Below are positions 10,911-22,215 of a stretch of DNA of 64,000 bases, in pieces. This stretch comes from Hydractinia symbiolongicarpus (lineage: Eukaryota; Cnidaria; Hydrozoa; Anthoathecata; Hydractiniidae). The position numbers and the translations under genes are program-made. The notes beneath the pieces are model-generated. The model ran no database searches. It was not told the origin of the DNA and was given only the letters and a program-made list of their open reading frames with translations. Where the stretch lies: positions 29,946,001-30,010,000 of the forward strand of contig NC_079875.1 of assembly GCF_029227915.1 (NCBI RefSeq). Reading direction: 5' to 3'. Each line of letters opens with the position of its first letter. Within the stretch, counting starts at the first letter, position 1.

Positions 10911-11440
10911 TTAATCTTAATACGTTAGGCGTTTCTGTTTGAGCTCTGAAATCAAAGTTTTGGTTTTGTTCCTATTGTAAAAATACTTAAAATCGCGTAC
11001 AATTATCCACTGCATTTTATAACGTAATACCTTTCAAACGTTTTTTCTTGCATTAAGTGAATGTTATAATGATAATCAACAGCAACAACTTCATGTAATT
11101 GACTTAGTTGCAATCGTACTTTTGGAAATTTAGTAGCTAAATTAGCCATCAAGATATTCGAGCGTTTTGTTTAGACAAATATTGTGAAAGAGTAAGAAAA
11201 AATTATGCCAGCAAGGGGTTTGAATAATTTTTTTCTTATGCGCAGATCGAAAACAAGATAACCCAGAAACTTAAGTTAAAACATTAAATGAAACGTAAAT
11301 GTCAATCGACAAATTAAAAATCACGACATCAATAATATAATTTCACGTCGATAGATTAATTTAAAGTAATGAAGCCATTATACCAGTCTTTCAAGCTCTA
11401 CGCGATGGACAAATAATTTGTGGCGAATTTTTCTGACATG
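10911..11440. other. no gene seen
   Basis: AT-rich, stop-dense in all frames. Some short segments (for example around 11340-11400) resemble the interior of Helitron copy 3 near 29740. Confidence 0.4.
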
Positions 11441-13190
11441 AGAAAAACTTCTAAAGCCTTGTATCTTCTTAACTGATTGTTGAAAGTACGTTTCTATACA
11501 TTACTTTGTTCAGTGTTCTATACAAAAATGCAACGAGTACACAACCATCTAATAGTATTAGTATTAGGAAGGAAGACTAAAACAGTGTAATGGCGAACCA
11601 ACCATAACCGATAACGAAGTGTGTCATCGTTTGGTGTACGCTATCTATGTCATTATATGCTCGCAAGAAGCAACAACATGTAAACGGATATAACATTTGT
11701 ATTGCTATTGTTGGGTGGCTGTGTATTAGATGGCGGTATCCTCATTTTTACATCATGGGTAAATTTTTTAACATTAATCCACTTGCAAAACACAAAAAAA
11801 AATATAATTTATAACGGGCTATAGAATTTATAGTCCGTTTATTATCTATTATTGGATTGCATGTTTGCAAATTACTTTATATTCATCGCACTTTTTATTT
11901 AAGAAAGACTAACGAATTAATTGTTATCAGATTGTGATTATTCCAGTTCATGGATGCTATTCTCGATAGTAAGCATATCTATAAAATATACCTAATATGT
12001 TAAAAATTACTAGTTGTATACAGCATGAACAAATTCGCTTATAGCTTAATAATGCAATAACTGGTTAGTGCTCAAACAAGACTCGAAAGAACTCAAACAA
12101 GAAACGAAAGAACCTAACCAAATGAACGTAGATAGCCCGTTAATTTTGCGGAGTAAGTTTGAAGAGCATGGTAGAACAACACAAGTAATACATAATTTTA
12201 TAGTAATATTTAGTTGGTTTGAGTTTTTTCTGGACAGATAGATTGTTATCTTAGGTAGAACCATGTTTCTTCCAAAACGTGACCAAACCATTATCCAACA
12301 CGACAAAACTATTCAAATATCGTGATCACAGATGCAATGTAAGCGAAGCAATAGTGACTTTTATTATTTTGCCCTCAACAACACAAAACACCTGCATCAA
12401 GTCAGTTTATTGTCGCACAACAGTGCTCTGAAACAGTTTAACAGACATTGGAAGCTGTTTAATACTGTTTAATAAGCTATTAAACTGATTATATTTCGAT
12501 ATCACATAAATTTAAAAACTCCGAGGTAATGTAAAGCTTGCAAGAATTTCCGAATTGGACTGCCATCTATTTGCTTGCACCCACAAGTCTTCATAACATT
12601 TTATACTTGCAGATACTCGAATTAACACTATGATCGGATAAAGTCTAACAGCACATTTTACAAACAGTAATCTCCTCTTACCTTAAAAAAAACTCTTTAG
12701 AAATGTGAACATCCACGAACGGAAAATCAATCTGTCTAATGTCGAGAAAATTTTGTGTTTGAACTAAAAACAAGACGCGCGGACTGCATTGTACAAACAT
12801 TCTTCGTACAATTATCAACAAAATCACGACTTTGCTGTGAAATGCAAAATCCGATTATTCGATTTTTTGCCTAATAATTTTCGAAAATAAATTTGAATGC
12901 TGCTTATACACGTTTTTTAATAACCCAATTCTATTGTTTAAACGCCGATCAAGAAACGGATAGGATCATGTGGTTTGAACGAAGGGTTGTTTACATTCTC
13001 AAGGTTCAAGAGTATCTTTATTAATACAATCTGTCTTTTAAAGCAGATGTATTAACCCTGTTAGCCCAGTTATGAAATATTAATTTAAATAGTTACTTCC
13101 ATTTGTTTCCATGTTATTCAGCCTGAAACGTAAAAGTGCAATGCAATGACTTTACTTTTTTATCAATATTGACGTCAATTTATTGTACTA
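11440..13190. repeat. interspersed repeat, family 2, copy A
   Basis: Collinear with 22216-24080. Shared landmarks in order: TATCTTCTTAAC...TTCTATACAT (11465), TTATCAGATTG...TTCCAGTTCA (11925), ATTACTAGTTGTAT (12007), CAAGACGCGCGGACTGCATT (12770) and GTGCAATGCAATGA (13135). The TTCTATACAT...GATCAG motif also occurs inside Helitron copy 3, hinting at a shared Helitron-related origin. No intact ORF. Confidence 0.7.
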
Positions 13191-14026
13191 GTCGAAAAGG
13201 ACCGTAAAAAAAATATTTTTTGTTGTTTTAAGTGTTTGGTTGATGTCAGCAGTGTAAACATAAAAATAATTTGGCGAAATTTGTTTGTCCGTTGCCGTAA
13301 TAGGTTGAGCTTGAAAGGCTGATGCAGGAAATGTACAGAATCCTGTGCTTTTGACGAACAGTTAAGGAAATGCAAGCAGGAAAACGTATAGGCTAAATTT
13401 TGACGAACAGTTACGTCATCAATTCATCTGTTTCGAAACGAATGTATTAATTCTATTTTGGTTCCATGGGAACTCTAAATAGCAAAGCAGAAGATGACGT
13501 CAGTTATTTCCACATTTTTTATTAATATAAGAAATTGGGTCCGGGCTAACCCTTCTGTGTTTACAAAGTTGTATATGGTTATAATACTTACTCATACCTG
13601 AATGTTTGAAACATACAACAACTTTTTTTAACCAGTGAATTATTATGTAAAATTTGGCACGTGATTTCCCAATTCTCCCCCCCCCCCTCGTTTGACACGA
13701 ACACAATAACTTTTACTGAACGAATTATTAACTAATCAAATAAAAAAATAGTTTTTGCACGCTTTCTCAGCCAATCAGAGAAATCATAAAAGCTGTTTGC
13801 ATTATGGAAATTGCACTCGTCTCTCAGTAGATAAAAGTAACATCATATATTTCGTGTAGATTTACCAATCAAAAACGGTAAAAACTCAATCATATGAAAA
13901 GTAAATGATATTTCACGTAGCTAAACCTGTATAAATACAGTACACCCCTGTAACGCGAACACCGCTTACTTCGAACTTTTATTAGCTGAACTGTTTTCTA
14001 CGTTCCTTGGACATTTTTTAATACTT
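13191..14026. other. no supported gene; C11 run
   Basis: Stop-dense sequence with an 11-base C homopolymer at 13677-13687. The left edge (ACTAGTCGAAAAGGACCGT) resembles the reverse complement of the Helitron 3' end but lacks a clear hairpin. Confidence 0.35.
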
Positions 14027-14069
14027 CACTGATAAATTTAGAAGAGTCAAATGAAACCTTAAATGCAAT

Positions 14070-14220
14070 CATTTTACAAAGACTCCCTTACGGAGTCAAA
14101 AAGGAGTCAAATTGAGACACAAGAAGGAGTCAATCCGCAATGACTTCCTTTTGAGGTGATCATTTGACTCCTTTAGGGTTTCATTCTTTGCTTGACTCCT
14201 TGAAAGGAGTCATTATTGTG
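14070..14220. repeat. left subterminal GGAGTCA/TGACTCC cluster
   Basis: At least seven copies of the heptamer or one-mismatch variants in both orientations, mirrored by the cluster at 17250-17375. Likely transposase-binding repeats. Confidence 0.7.
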
Positions 14221-14449
14221 TTCAATGATTGTTGTGCGTTCAATGATTGTTGTGTAATGTGCTCACATGATTCCTCAAAAGGAATATCGAATTTAATGAT
14301 TTCTGCTGTGATTGAATTTTTTATAAGAAAATACACTCAGATACAATCACTTTGGGTGGAGATTATGGAAATGCGCCTTTTAATACTTGGGAAACTGTTT
14401 TACGAGAAGGCTGTAATTTTAATTAATTAATTAATTCTTTAGACCCTAT

Positions 14450-15160
14450 ATGAAACCAAACAATGAACCCATTTATATTGACACTAACTCGAATCATCCA
14501 CCAACCGTACTGAAACAACTGCCCGTCTCTATAAACAAACGCGTATCAGAACTCAGTTCAACTAAAGAAATATTCGAAGAATCATTCAAATTATACGAAA
14601 ACGCCTTGAAAAATTCTGGACACAATGTAACCCCAGAATATGTGGAAAAAGTAAAAGATACAGAGCTTTTGCAAAACGAAAAACAGGAAAAAAGAAGACG
14701 TAAACGACGTATCATTTGGTTCAATCCACCTTTTTCCAAGAATGTCGCCACAAATGTTGAAAAAATTACGTTAAAATTAGTCAAAAAACATTTTCCAGAA
14801 ACATCAGATCTCCACAAACTATTCAACAAAAACACAATTAAAGTCAGCTACTCCTGCATGACTAATGTCGGCACGACAATCTCCGGGCATAATAAGCAAA
14901 CTTTGTTCCCACCGGATAAAAATTTCGGATGCAACTGCAGAAAAAAAGAATGTCCTATGCAAAATCAATGCTTAATATCGAAATTGATTAACCAGACAGA
15001 GGTCGGTAATAACAAAGATGAAGAGAAAAGGATATACGTAGGCGCCGCTGAAACTACGTTTAAGGAAAGATATGGAAATCACAAACGAGATATAAAATCA
15101 TCGGGGTATAGAAAAAGTACCGCATTGTCAAGCTACGTTTGGAACTTGAAAGGACGTTAA
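14450..15160 (+). pseudogene. Penelope-like retroelement C-terminal fragment (GIY-YIG region)
   Basis: An uninterrupted 236-codon frame. It contains the segment I associate with the post-RT part of Penelope-like, GIY-YIG-bearing reverse transcriptase elements: SNHPPTVLKQLP near residue 18, IWFNPPFSKNVATNVEK near 89, VSYSCM near 136, a Cys cluster (CNCRKKECPMQNQC) near 165, and a GIY-YIG-like core (IYVGAAETTFKERYGNHKRD) near 201. The reverse transcriptase domain that normally precedes this is absent, so it is 5'-truncated. The frame is open, but the ATG is merely the first internal Met. It ends at WNLKGR. Identification is from memory of the family. Confidence 0.65.
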
Positions 15161-15337
15161 GAGAATCGGTGTGGGTTAAATATAAGAGTTCAAGATTTTA
15201 AGATATGTTTATGATTTTGTATTAATGCTTGTTTGGTTTTATCTTATAGATTTAACAAAATATTTGGTAATTTGTATCTGATGATTGTTTAACAACAAGA
15301 TTTTTCAGTTCAAATAAAGGAAAATTTTGGAACATTT

Positions 15338-15557
15338 TGTTATATGTTTTTTATTGAGATAGACTAGCTATCTAAGTCCTGCTTACAGCTGCAAAGCTAG
15401 GCTTCTTTATTCACCTGTACATAGCCTCATAACCTTATATCTCGCTTAGACCTGTATATAGTTTTTACTCTTGTTACTTTTATCAAAGATGGCTGACTCA
15501 AGCTGAAAAGCTTTACTTGTTCACCCTCTTTACATCCACTCATATCTGCATATAACA
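15338..15557 (+). repeat. 5' LTR of a Ty3/gypsy element
   Basis: A 220-bp segment starting TGTTATATG and ending CATATAACA, a perfect 9-bp terminal inverted repeat of the TG...CA type, immediately followed by a primer-binding-site-like TGGTGTCAGAAT. No second LTR was found in the window. Confidence 0.65.
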
Positions 15558-15569
15558 TGGTGTCAGAAT
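15558..15569 (+). promoter_or_regulatory. probable tRNA primer-binding site
   Basis: TGGTGTCAGAAT directly abuts the LTR end. TGG at +1 is complementary to the CCA tail of a tRNA, and TGGTGTCAGAA-type sites are familiar in animal Ty3/gypsy elements. Confidence 0.55.
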
Positions 15570-15636
15570 ATTAAATTTGTCACACAAAAACCTTTTACTC
15601 ACAATATTTCACAATACTCACAGTATTTTAATAATA

Positions 15637-16720
15637 ATGGATTGTCTTAAGGCTCCAAAGGCACTGAACTTGGACATTTAAAAGACCTTGCCGAACTCTG
15701 GAAATCATGGAAGCAGGCATTTCAAATGTTCCTCCAAGCCACCAAATCTGCTGATAAGCCAGATATTGTCAAATAATCAATCCTTCTTCACTGCATAGGT
15801 GAGCAATACAAAGAAATTTACGATATATACTTTTGAATTCCATAAAGGAGATGAAATGAAATTGAACATTATTCTCCAGAATTTTGATGATCACTTTAAA
15901 CTGAGAAAAAAAATTGACTTTTATGAGATTTACATTCTTCACTGTTCGTCAGGAAGACTTTGAGAAATTTGAGGAGTACTGCACTAGATTATGCAATTTG
16001 AGCGAAGACTGTGTGAACTCAATCAACTCCGGGATTCTCTTATCAAAACATGATCATTTATCGGTTTAAGAGACAAAAATTTAAAGAATGCCTACTCTGC
16101 GAAAACGACATCACATTCGAAAAAGTACTATCCAACTGCAGAGCTAGTGAGGTCTCAAAGTTGCAAACTAAGTCTATTCTCACAACAAACCTGACCAACT
16201 CCATCTTCATCAACTGCTAATTCCGATATCAAACAGATGGTCCATCATAAAAAAAGCAAAGAAATCATGAAATGCAAATTCTGTGCTGGATGTCATCCTC
16301 GCAGTTCATGTCCAGCAGAAGGCAAAATATGCAATACCTGTGAAAGTAAAGGACACTTTTCTAAATAATGTCGAAAGTAAAATCTAATCAAAACTTATCT
16401 CCACGTAATAATAAACCAAAGAGATACTCACAACGTCCAACAAAACCAGTTGGCTTAGTTAAACAAGAACATCAATCTAATTCAGACTCAGACAGTTCAG
16501 ACAATGAATTCTTTCTGAGATCAATCGAACTTGAACCAACCTCCGAAAGCAAACGACATCAACGAAATGTCCGATCCAACTGCATCAGACCATCCAGAAT
16601 GGTTAATCGATCTTTCAAACAATGATACAATGGTTACGTATAAAATAGGCACTGGTGCTCGTGTAAACGTTCTATCGATCTCTGTCTTTCAACGTCTTAG
16701 CAAAAAAGCAATGAGTATGA
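15637..16720 (+). pseudogene. decayed Ty3/gypsy gag and protease start
   Basis: An ATG at 15637 shortly after the primer site opens a gag-like reading that is recovered only by switching frames. Recognisable pieces are the N-terminal segment, a middle helical region (around 15850-16090), a zinc knuckle reading CKFCAGCHPRSSCPAEGK then CNTCESKGHFSK (16270-16365), and a protease entry reading KIGTGARVNVLS (near 16645). Stops and frameshifts are frequent. The retroviral-type protease signature is D-T/S-G; here the aspartate position is Gly, so the enzyme would be dead. No RT, RNase H or integrase follows. Confidence 0.65.
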
Positions 16721-17249
16721 CATCTTACTTGTATATTTTATATACATACCACACACAAACCTGCTAAGATTGTAGTAACTGTTTTACTATGTGTTTAGCA
16801 TTTTTACTTGTATATGTATATTATAAACTCCGGAAAAACATTTCTAAAAATGGTCACCCAAAAAAGTCCTTCCTCAAATCTTTAGAGTGTTGGTTTTGCA
16901 ATTGAAATTTGCTTGTGCGAATTTAGGTTCTCCAAGTTAGTGTTTGTCCACGCACGACCATAGGTGTAATACAATTTGAATATTTTTCGGTCCTAGTATA
17001 ATTAACTTTTTTAGTTCTTGATAATAAATAATATTGTTCTTTTGCTAATATTTATTTTTTTTCATTATTCATAATAACTAATATTTTTTGTTCTGAATGT
17101 ATTAATAAATTTATGTACATTTTTTAGCCTGAATTAACAAGGCAATAAAAACTCCAATGATATATCTGATGTTTTTTTTCTGCGCGATGAACGCGTAAAG
17201 GGAACTATATTACTCATTGATACTCTTTAGGGACTCATTGATTGGGTGC

Positions 17250-17375
17250 CTGTGGGGAGTACTTTAAATGAGGAACAAGAAGGAGTCATTAATCATGACA
17301 AATTAAAAGGAGTCATTTGAGCACTTATTTTGACTCCTTTAATGTGCTCTTAATGACTCCCTAAAGGAGGTCCCC
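17250..17375. repeat. right subterminal GGAGTCA/TGACTCC cluster
   Basis: GGAGTCATT, GGAGTCATTTGAG, TGACTCCTTT and TGACTCCCTAAAGGAGG lie within about 120 bp, mirroring the left end of the CACTG element. Confidence 0.7.
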
Positions 17376-17435
17376 ATAGGCACCGTAAAAAGAAGCCTTT
17401 TTAAACTTCATTTGACTCTTCTAAATTTATCAGTG

Positions 17436-18252
17436 TATTATATCAGGAAACTATTTCAACGTCTACATTCGTTTTGAAAGAGGCATTTATATAAATTCTA
17501 AGAAGCGGTTCTCGTGGAATAATTAACACCTACTGAAGATCTTTAAATATATATATCTCATTCATTTTTTGGGTTCAATCAGAATAAATTTCAGAAAATT
17601 GATCTGGAAATCTCATAATTTCTAAACCAGAAAATAATTCCTGATAAAGAAATTTTTTCTTTTTTTTGTAACTTGACCCGAACTGCACACTGATGCCGGA
17701 CACCATTCTTGTTCCGTTAAACCCTTTTTAGGATTTTCTGATACATCGGGTTCTAAACAAAATACGTTACTGGCCCAAGCAATATTGCGTCCGGAACACA
17801 CTGCGGTACAATGCAGAAACCCCAGGAAATGTTTCATCAAGTCGAAAATGAAACCGTTTGATCGACTACCATGGAACACGTGAGAACTTTGTTTTTATAC
17901 GATTCATTATACGATTCAACCGAAACGAGCATCTAAAATTTTTCGCTTGCGAACCTAGGGGACTCAGTGCCACGCTCCGCAACACTTTCTATATTGATTA
18001 TTTCTAGGTTTTTGATATAAAACTTTCAGTTCTCCACCATAGAGTTTAATGAAGAAAAACTTCCGCTTTACCTTTATATCTCCAGGGATTTGGGTAAAGT
18101 ATCAAACAGCGCGAAATATTCTAAGTCAGTATACTCTGGGTTGAAATTTGTGGATCAACATTGCGGCTATTCAAAAAAATAAGCTATATGAAAATGTGTC
18201 ATTACATTTCACATTTACTCTAAAACATTTAAATTTTTTTAAATATATTTAG
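17436..18252. other. no supported gene; one possible minus ORF
   Basis: An 85-codon minus-strand frame (17879-17622) reads like protein in its middle (RNIAWASNVFCLEPDVSENP) with several Cys. No family recognised and no splice support, so it is not called as a gene. Confidence 0.25.
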
Positions 18253-19110
18253 ATGTCACGTCGAACAAAAGGCGCAGTGTCCTTTTTTGATCATTTCCTG
18301 AAAGATTTCCTTAGACCATACGGTCCAGCAACCATTACCAATACTGCAACGGATGGGGATTTCGAAAAGAAATTAAAACCATTCACCTGCGAGTGGCTTA
18401 ACAGACCATCCGTCGCCTATTAGGAATTTGCAGCTACACTTGCCCGAATTAGGATGTTGTTATATCAAAGCTGCCATCTTTCATAAAGAGTTTTTCCAAT
18501 TTTGCGTTCGATAGAGTGACGGCCATAAATAATGCAATTGGACCCCTTAACAATAAATTGGATAGTGAGAAAGCAAATAGTATGCAGTACAAAAAGGCTG
18601 CAATTGCCATAACAGGTGTTCAAGAAGATGAAGAAAAAGAACGATTTGAGCAATACATTAATGACATGATGTGCATAGGTGCTAGCCTGTATCTAGCAGC
18701 CTTACATTTAAAAGTTGCCAAATGCGTCCATTTCCACCTGGACAATATTTCAAAGGCTGGAGGAGCAGATAAGCCAGAATGGAAATATTTTAAATGTACT
18801 CCATCGTTAAATCATTACATAAGAATTGCTACCGGAACATATGATTTTACATAATTTATTAGTGTGAAATTTAAATGTTGCATGTAATTGTACTGCTTCA
18901 TATGTTCATATTGTAGGAACTATCTGGAAGTGCATCAGATAATAATGAAGGATCAATTTGTGGACAAAATTTTCCAAAAAAATGGTACGTCTATTTATCA
19001 TATTATTTTTGATATAAGTTCAAGTATTCTTACAACATTTTAGCAATTATCGGACAGTGAATCAGCAGAAGAAGTCGTACCAACCACTTTAAACTGCTTA
19101 ATGCATTCAT
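18253..19110 (+). CDS. unrecognised multi-exon gene or relic
   Basis: An ATG at 18253 starts 56 codons (MSRRTKGAVSFFDHFLKDFL...) to TAG at 18421. A different frame, open from about 18459 to 18853, continues with coding-like sequence (SKLPSFIKSFSNFAFDRV, later VQEDEEKERFEQYINDMM and KVAKCVHFHLDNISKAGG). Two further short acidic exon-like pieces follow AG sites at about 18917 (LSGSASDNNEGSI) and 19043 (LSDSESAEEVV). Between the first two blocks the frame shifts without an obvious intron, which suggests decay or a mis-set exon. I recognise no domain. The acidic Ser-rich tail resembles a disordered C-terminus. Confidence 0.35.
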
Positions 19111-19909
19111 AACTTTATAACATCTTAAACTTTAAATAGACTACCGAATATAGGTATGTATAATATATATAAAATATAAAAACAGGATTTATTTGGACGA
19201 AAGAAATGTGTTTACATTAAAGTTACCAAAAAGAAGAAAAAGGACAAATAATTTAAAAATATATTGTAAATAAATAAACAAAGACATGTTATGTAAACGA
19301 AACAATGAGTTTTTTTCTATTAACGTGTACTTAGTATTACATGAAATGCTGCACTTGCATAAATATTTTAAGAAAATGTCCTTTTACATTCATTTTTTTC
19401 AACTAAAGAACTACTCCGAATTCTTTAAAATTTTAAATCATGTTTTTTTTTGTGTATTAACATATGAATATATAAAGTAATATAACTATATAATCCTGAT
19501 TATACATAATTACGTTACCAGGCAAGTTGAGACATATTCATTAGTATTTCATTTTTTATCAGTACTACCTTTGTTCCGTTTTCTGCTTTTCGTATCATTT
19601 CTTTCAGAAAATATGCAAGACTGTAGCTATCTCTGAAAAAATCGGAAAACATATGTTCTTGTGCCACATAAGAATGTAACTACTTTATTAAAATTTTAAA
19701 TTTATTTACAATGTCGTGAAATTGTTGTTGCATAATTTCTTATGTTTAGTATGAACAGAAAGATCAGGAAAATATAGAAAAAAAAAAGAATTTCAACGTA
19801 TATTTAATATCAATGCCACTTCCAAATCTTTAACCAACTGGATAAAATTCAAATCAGAAACATACTGTAGCAAGTGTTCATTGTTGATTAAAATGCACAC
19901 TAAAAACGT
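19111..19909. other. no gene seen
   Basis: AT-rich, stop-dense in all frames, with A/T homopolymers; no repeat or family recognised. Confidence 0.5.
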
Positions 19910-20345
19910 CTACCACGGAATTACTTGGAATGACATATGAACAGCAGGATATATTACGCATTTTTGATATTGACATTGGAAAATATGAAAGAAAGCAGCA
20001 TGGATACAGAGTAAAAACATGCGGCTTTTCATTAATAAAGACAGACTTAGAGCATATATTTGAATATGGTCATTAAATAGTAACTTGTTGTCAATAGTAA
20101 TTCCTAATAACACCACACTATTATTCTTTTTGATGGAAATTTGATTTACCTGTAATGTTATCGGCTGCCTCACTTTTCTGCTTAAGATCATAAATTAAAA
20201 TTTTTTAGGATTTGCTTTACGTGAGTAAATTTTAAACCACTCCAGTAAATGTTTTGTATCGTGAAGCAGGCGGTTAGTTAAAACGGATAAAATTACATCG
20301 CTAGAATAAAGGAGTTGCCATCAGCGAAGTTACATATATCAGTTT
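19910..20345 (-). pseudogene. LINE reverse transcriptase remnant (CR1/Jockey-like)
   Basis: Minus-strand reading from 20345: DICNFADGN, then after a frameshift LYSSDVILSVLTNRLLHDTK, HLLEWFKIYSRKANPKK, and further on VVLLGITIDNKLLFNDHI. This is the RT palm motif C region (normally F/YADD followed by TLYS), the lysine-rich NPxKT-like motif D and the LGI-ID-KL-F--HI segment of CR1/Jockey-type LINEs. The second catalytic Asp of FADD is Gly here. About 140 residues survive. Confidence 0.65.
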
Positions 20346-20589
20346 TTTCAACGAAAAAAAAAGGTTGTTAATGTAGAAACTCAAATAAAGAACTTTAGTT
20401 AAGAAAACACTAATTTATAAAGAAACTCGAGAAATGTATAATAAAATGTCCGTGTCAGCTATTAAGAGTATCAGGATATGAACGAAAGTATACCATGTAG
20501 GGTATTTTGTCCAGCCCAATCGGCATGACAGGGTTAGCCACTATCCTCTGTATGCTCTTATGCTTCCAAATTTGCAAGGCTCTTTTATG

Positions 20590-20920
20590 CTGTTAAATTA
20601 GAAAGAGTGAATAACACCTCCCTTATGCTGTTGTATTACAAAGAGTAAATAACACCTGCACTTACTGTTGTTCTTAAACAAGTGAGTTCCACCAGCTCTC
20701 TTTTTCGGTGAGTATTACAAATGTTTTTGTTGTCCTTTTAATGAGTGATTTCAAACCCCTTTGTTGTTGTTTTTATAAATAAGTGTTTTCTATCCCTATT
20801 TTTTTATTATTGTGCAGACTGAATTCCATCTCCTCTGCTTTCGACAAATGAATTTATCTCCTCGATGTTTTTAGTGCGAGTGAATTTCATCTCCTCGTAT
20901 GTTTGCCAAATTAATTCTGC
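20590..20920. repeat. degenerate tandem array, roughly 50-70-bp units
   Basis: Repeated blocks of (G)AGTGAATNNCATCTCCTC / AGAGTAAATAACACC followed by T-rich spacers (20600, 20645, 20690, 20740, 20785, 20815, 20870). Unit boundaries are loose. Confidence 0.45.
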
Positions 20921-22184
20921 AGTTAAAAAGGCGTCTTTCGTTGTGTCATATAACAAACACAAATCGAGAGAATATACACGAAAAAATATATCAAAAATAT
21001 TTTAATTCTTTTTCTTCTTATTATGTTGTTTGTTGGATAATAGTTTGGGTAGAGTAGAGTGACGTGTGGCAAGATATTACAGTTTCAAATAAAAAGCCAG
21101 AATAGTAATCAATTACGCTCTTAACGTTTCAAATATAGTTTATATTAGAAGTGTGGTTTGTTACGACAAGTGAAAAGCCATATAAAGGCTTTTGCAACTT
21201 TAATAACAGTCGACGGTGAAACTCGCGTTGACACTACGCTTAAAACTAACATTTAAAAAAGTATTGGTTTTAAGGTAAGTGTTAAAACACACTAAATCTC
21301 TAAAAATGTTGAATGAGATAAAAACTGTGAGAAAATATTATTGTTGAAATTTCGATAACTTTTTCTTATGCTGGGCTACAAAAATTCAATTCATGAGAAT
21401 TTGACCGTAAGATTTTCTCGGAAACAAGGCCCTCCAGGAACTAAGTTCTCTGGTAGCTAATTTACAATTGTGCCTTTTTAAATGTAACAGATTATGTGAC
21501 ATGTCACTGGATGCCACAAGTGACTGTGATAGCAAGTAATAGCAGGTGATTCGTGATGCAGAGGTCCAGGAATTATGATTAACACGTTTATAATGGATGT
21601 ATAGATTTATTATCATCGACATGTTTAAATAATTGCGTTTTTCCCATACTTAAGTCGGTAATGTCCATAGATAAATTTCGCCGAAAATGCATGTCTCAAA
21701 TGCAATGAAAATCGACAAGTTATACGTCACACCGTCAATTACATTAATGTAATGTTAAATAGGCTAAGCCAATATGCACTTATCATGATCAGAGGTCTGA
21801 TAGGGGTGAAGTATTCTCTGTTGAGAATGAAATACGGATGTGTTATGATAAATATTCACCTGTATATTCACTTATCACTATAAGGCCAAATGACATGGAA
21901 ATAACTTGATTTAATCTACAGGGCTTACAAACATCTACGTGCTCTACAGAATGATTTAGACGAGAACGTGCTGTTTGAATGTTGACGTTTGTTTGACGTT
22001 TATGATGGGTGTACATGAGGTTTTGATGAATGTTTTTGTAAGCTGTGTAGACATTGCAGTGATTTCCCTGAAAAATCTAGTATCATGATTATTTTCTTTT
22101 TATAATCTTTCTATGTTGTGTTTTTATTTTGTGGTTGGTCTAAATTGGTCAATATTTTGTTACTATGTAAAGCCAATTTGAAGC
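20921..22184. other. no gene seen
   Basis: No reading frame with recognisable content and no repeat relationship noticed. Confidence 0.45.
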
Positions 22185-22210
22185 AAATAATAAATAAATA
22201 AATAAATAAT
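22185..22210 (+). repeat. (AAAT)n microsatellite
   Basis: About six AAAT units immediately left of interspersed repeat copy B. Confidence 0.85.
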
Positions 22211-22215
22211 TTTTT

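Larger units (their letters stand above)
14027..17435. mobile_element. CACTG-ended inverted-repeat DNA element carrying retroelement cargo
   Basis: Perfect 29-bp terminal inverted repeats: 14027-14055 begins CACTGATAAATTTAGAAGAG and 17407-17435 is its exact reverse complement, ending CAGTG. Within about 250 bp of each end are many copies of GGAGTCA/TGACTCC in both orientations. A CACTG terminus plus dense subterminal repeats is typical of EnSpm/CACTA-type (CMC) elements, whose transposase binds such motifs; this class assignment is inference. I see no transposase ORF and no clean target duplication. The interior holds a Penelope-like fragment and a decayed Ty3/gypsy 5' half, so it looks non-autonomous and used as a landing site. 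Confidence 0.7.

Noticed and set aside
13188-13230. ACTAGTCGAAAAGGACCGT resembles the reverse complement of the Helitron 3' end (19 of 21 bases).
   Set aside because: The expected GTGGA/TCCAC hairpin is not clear, no matching 5' end was found to the right, and the segment aligns with the edge of repeat family 2.
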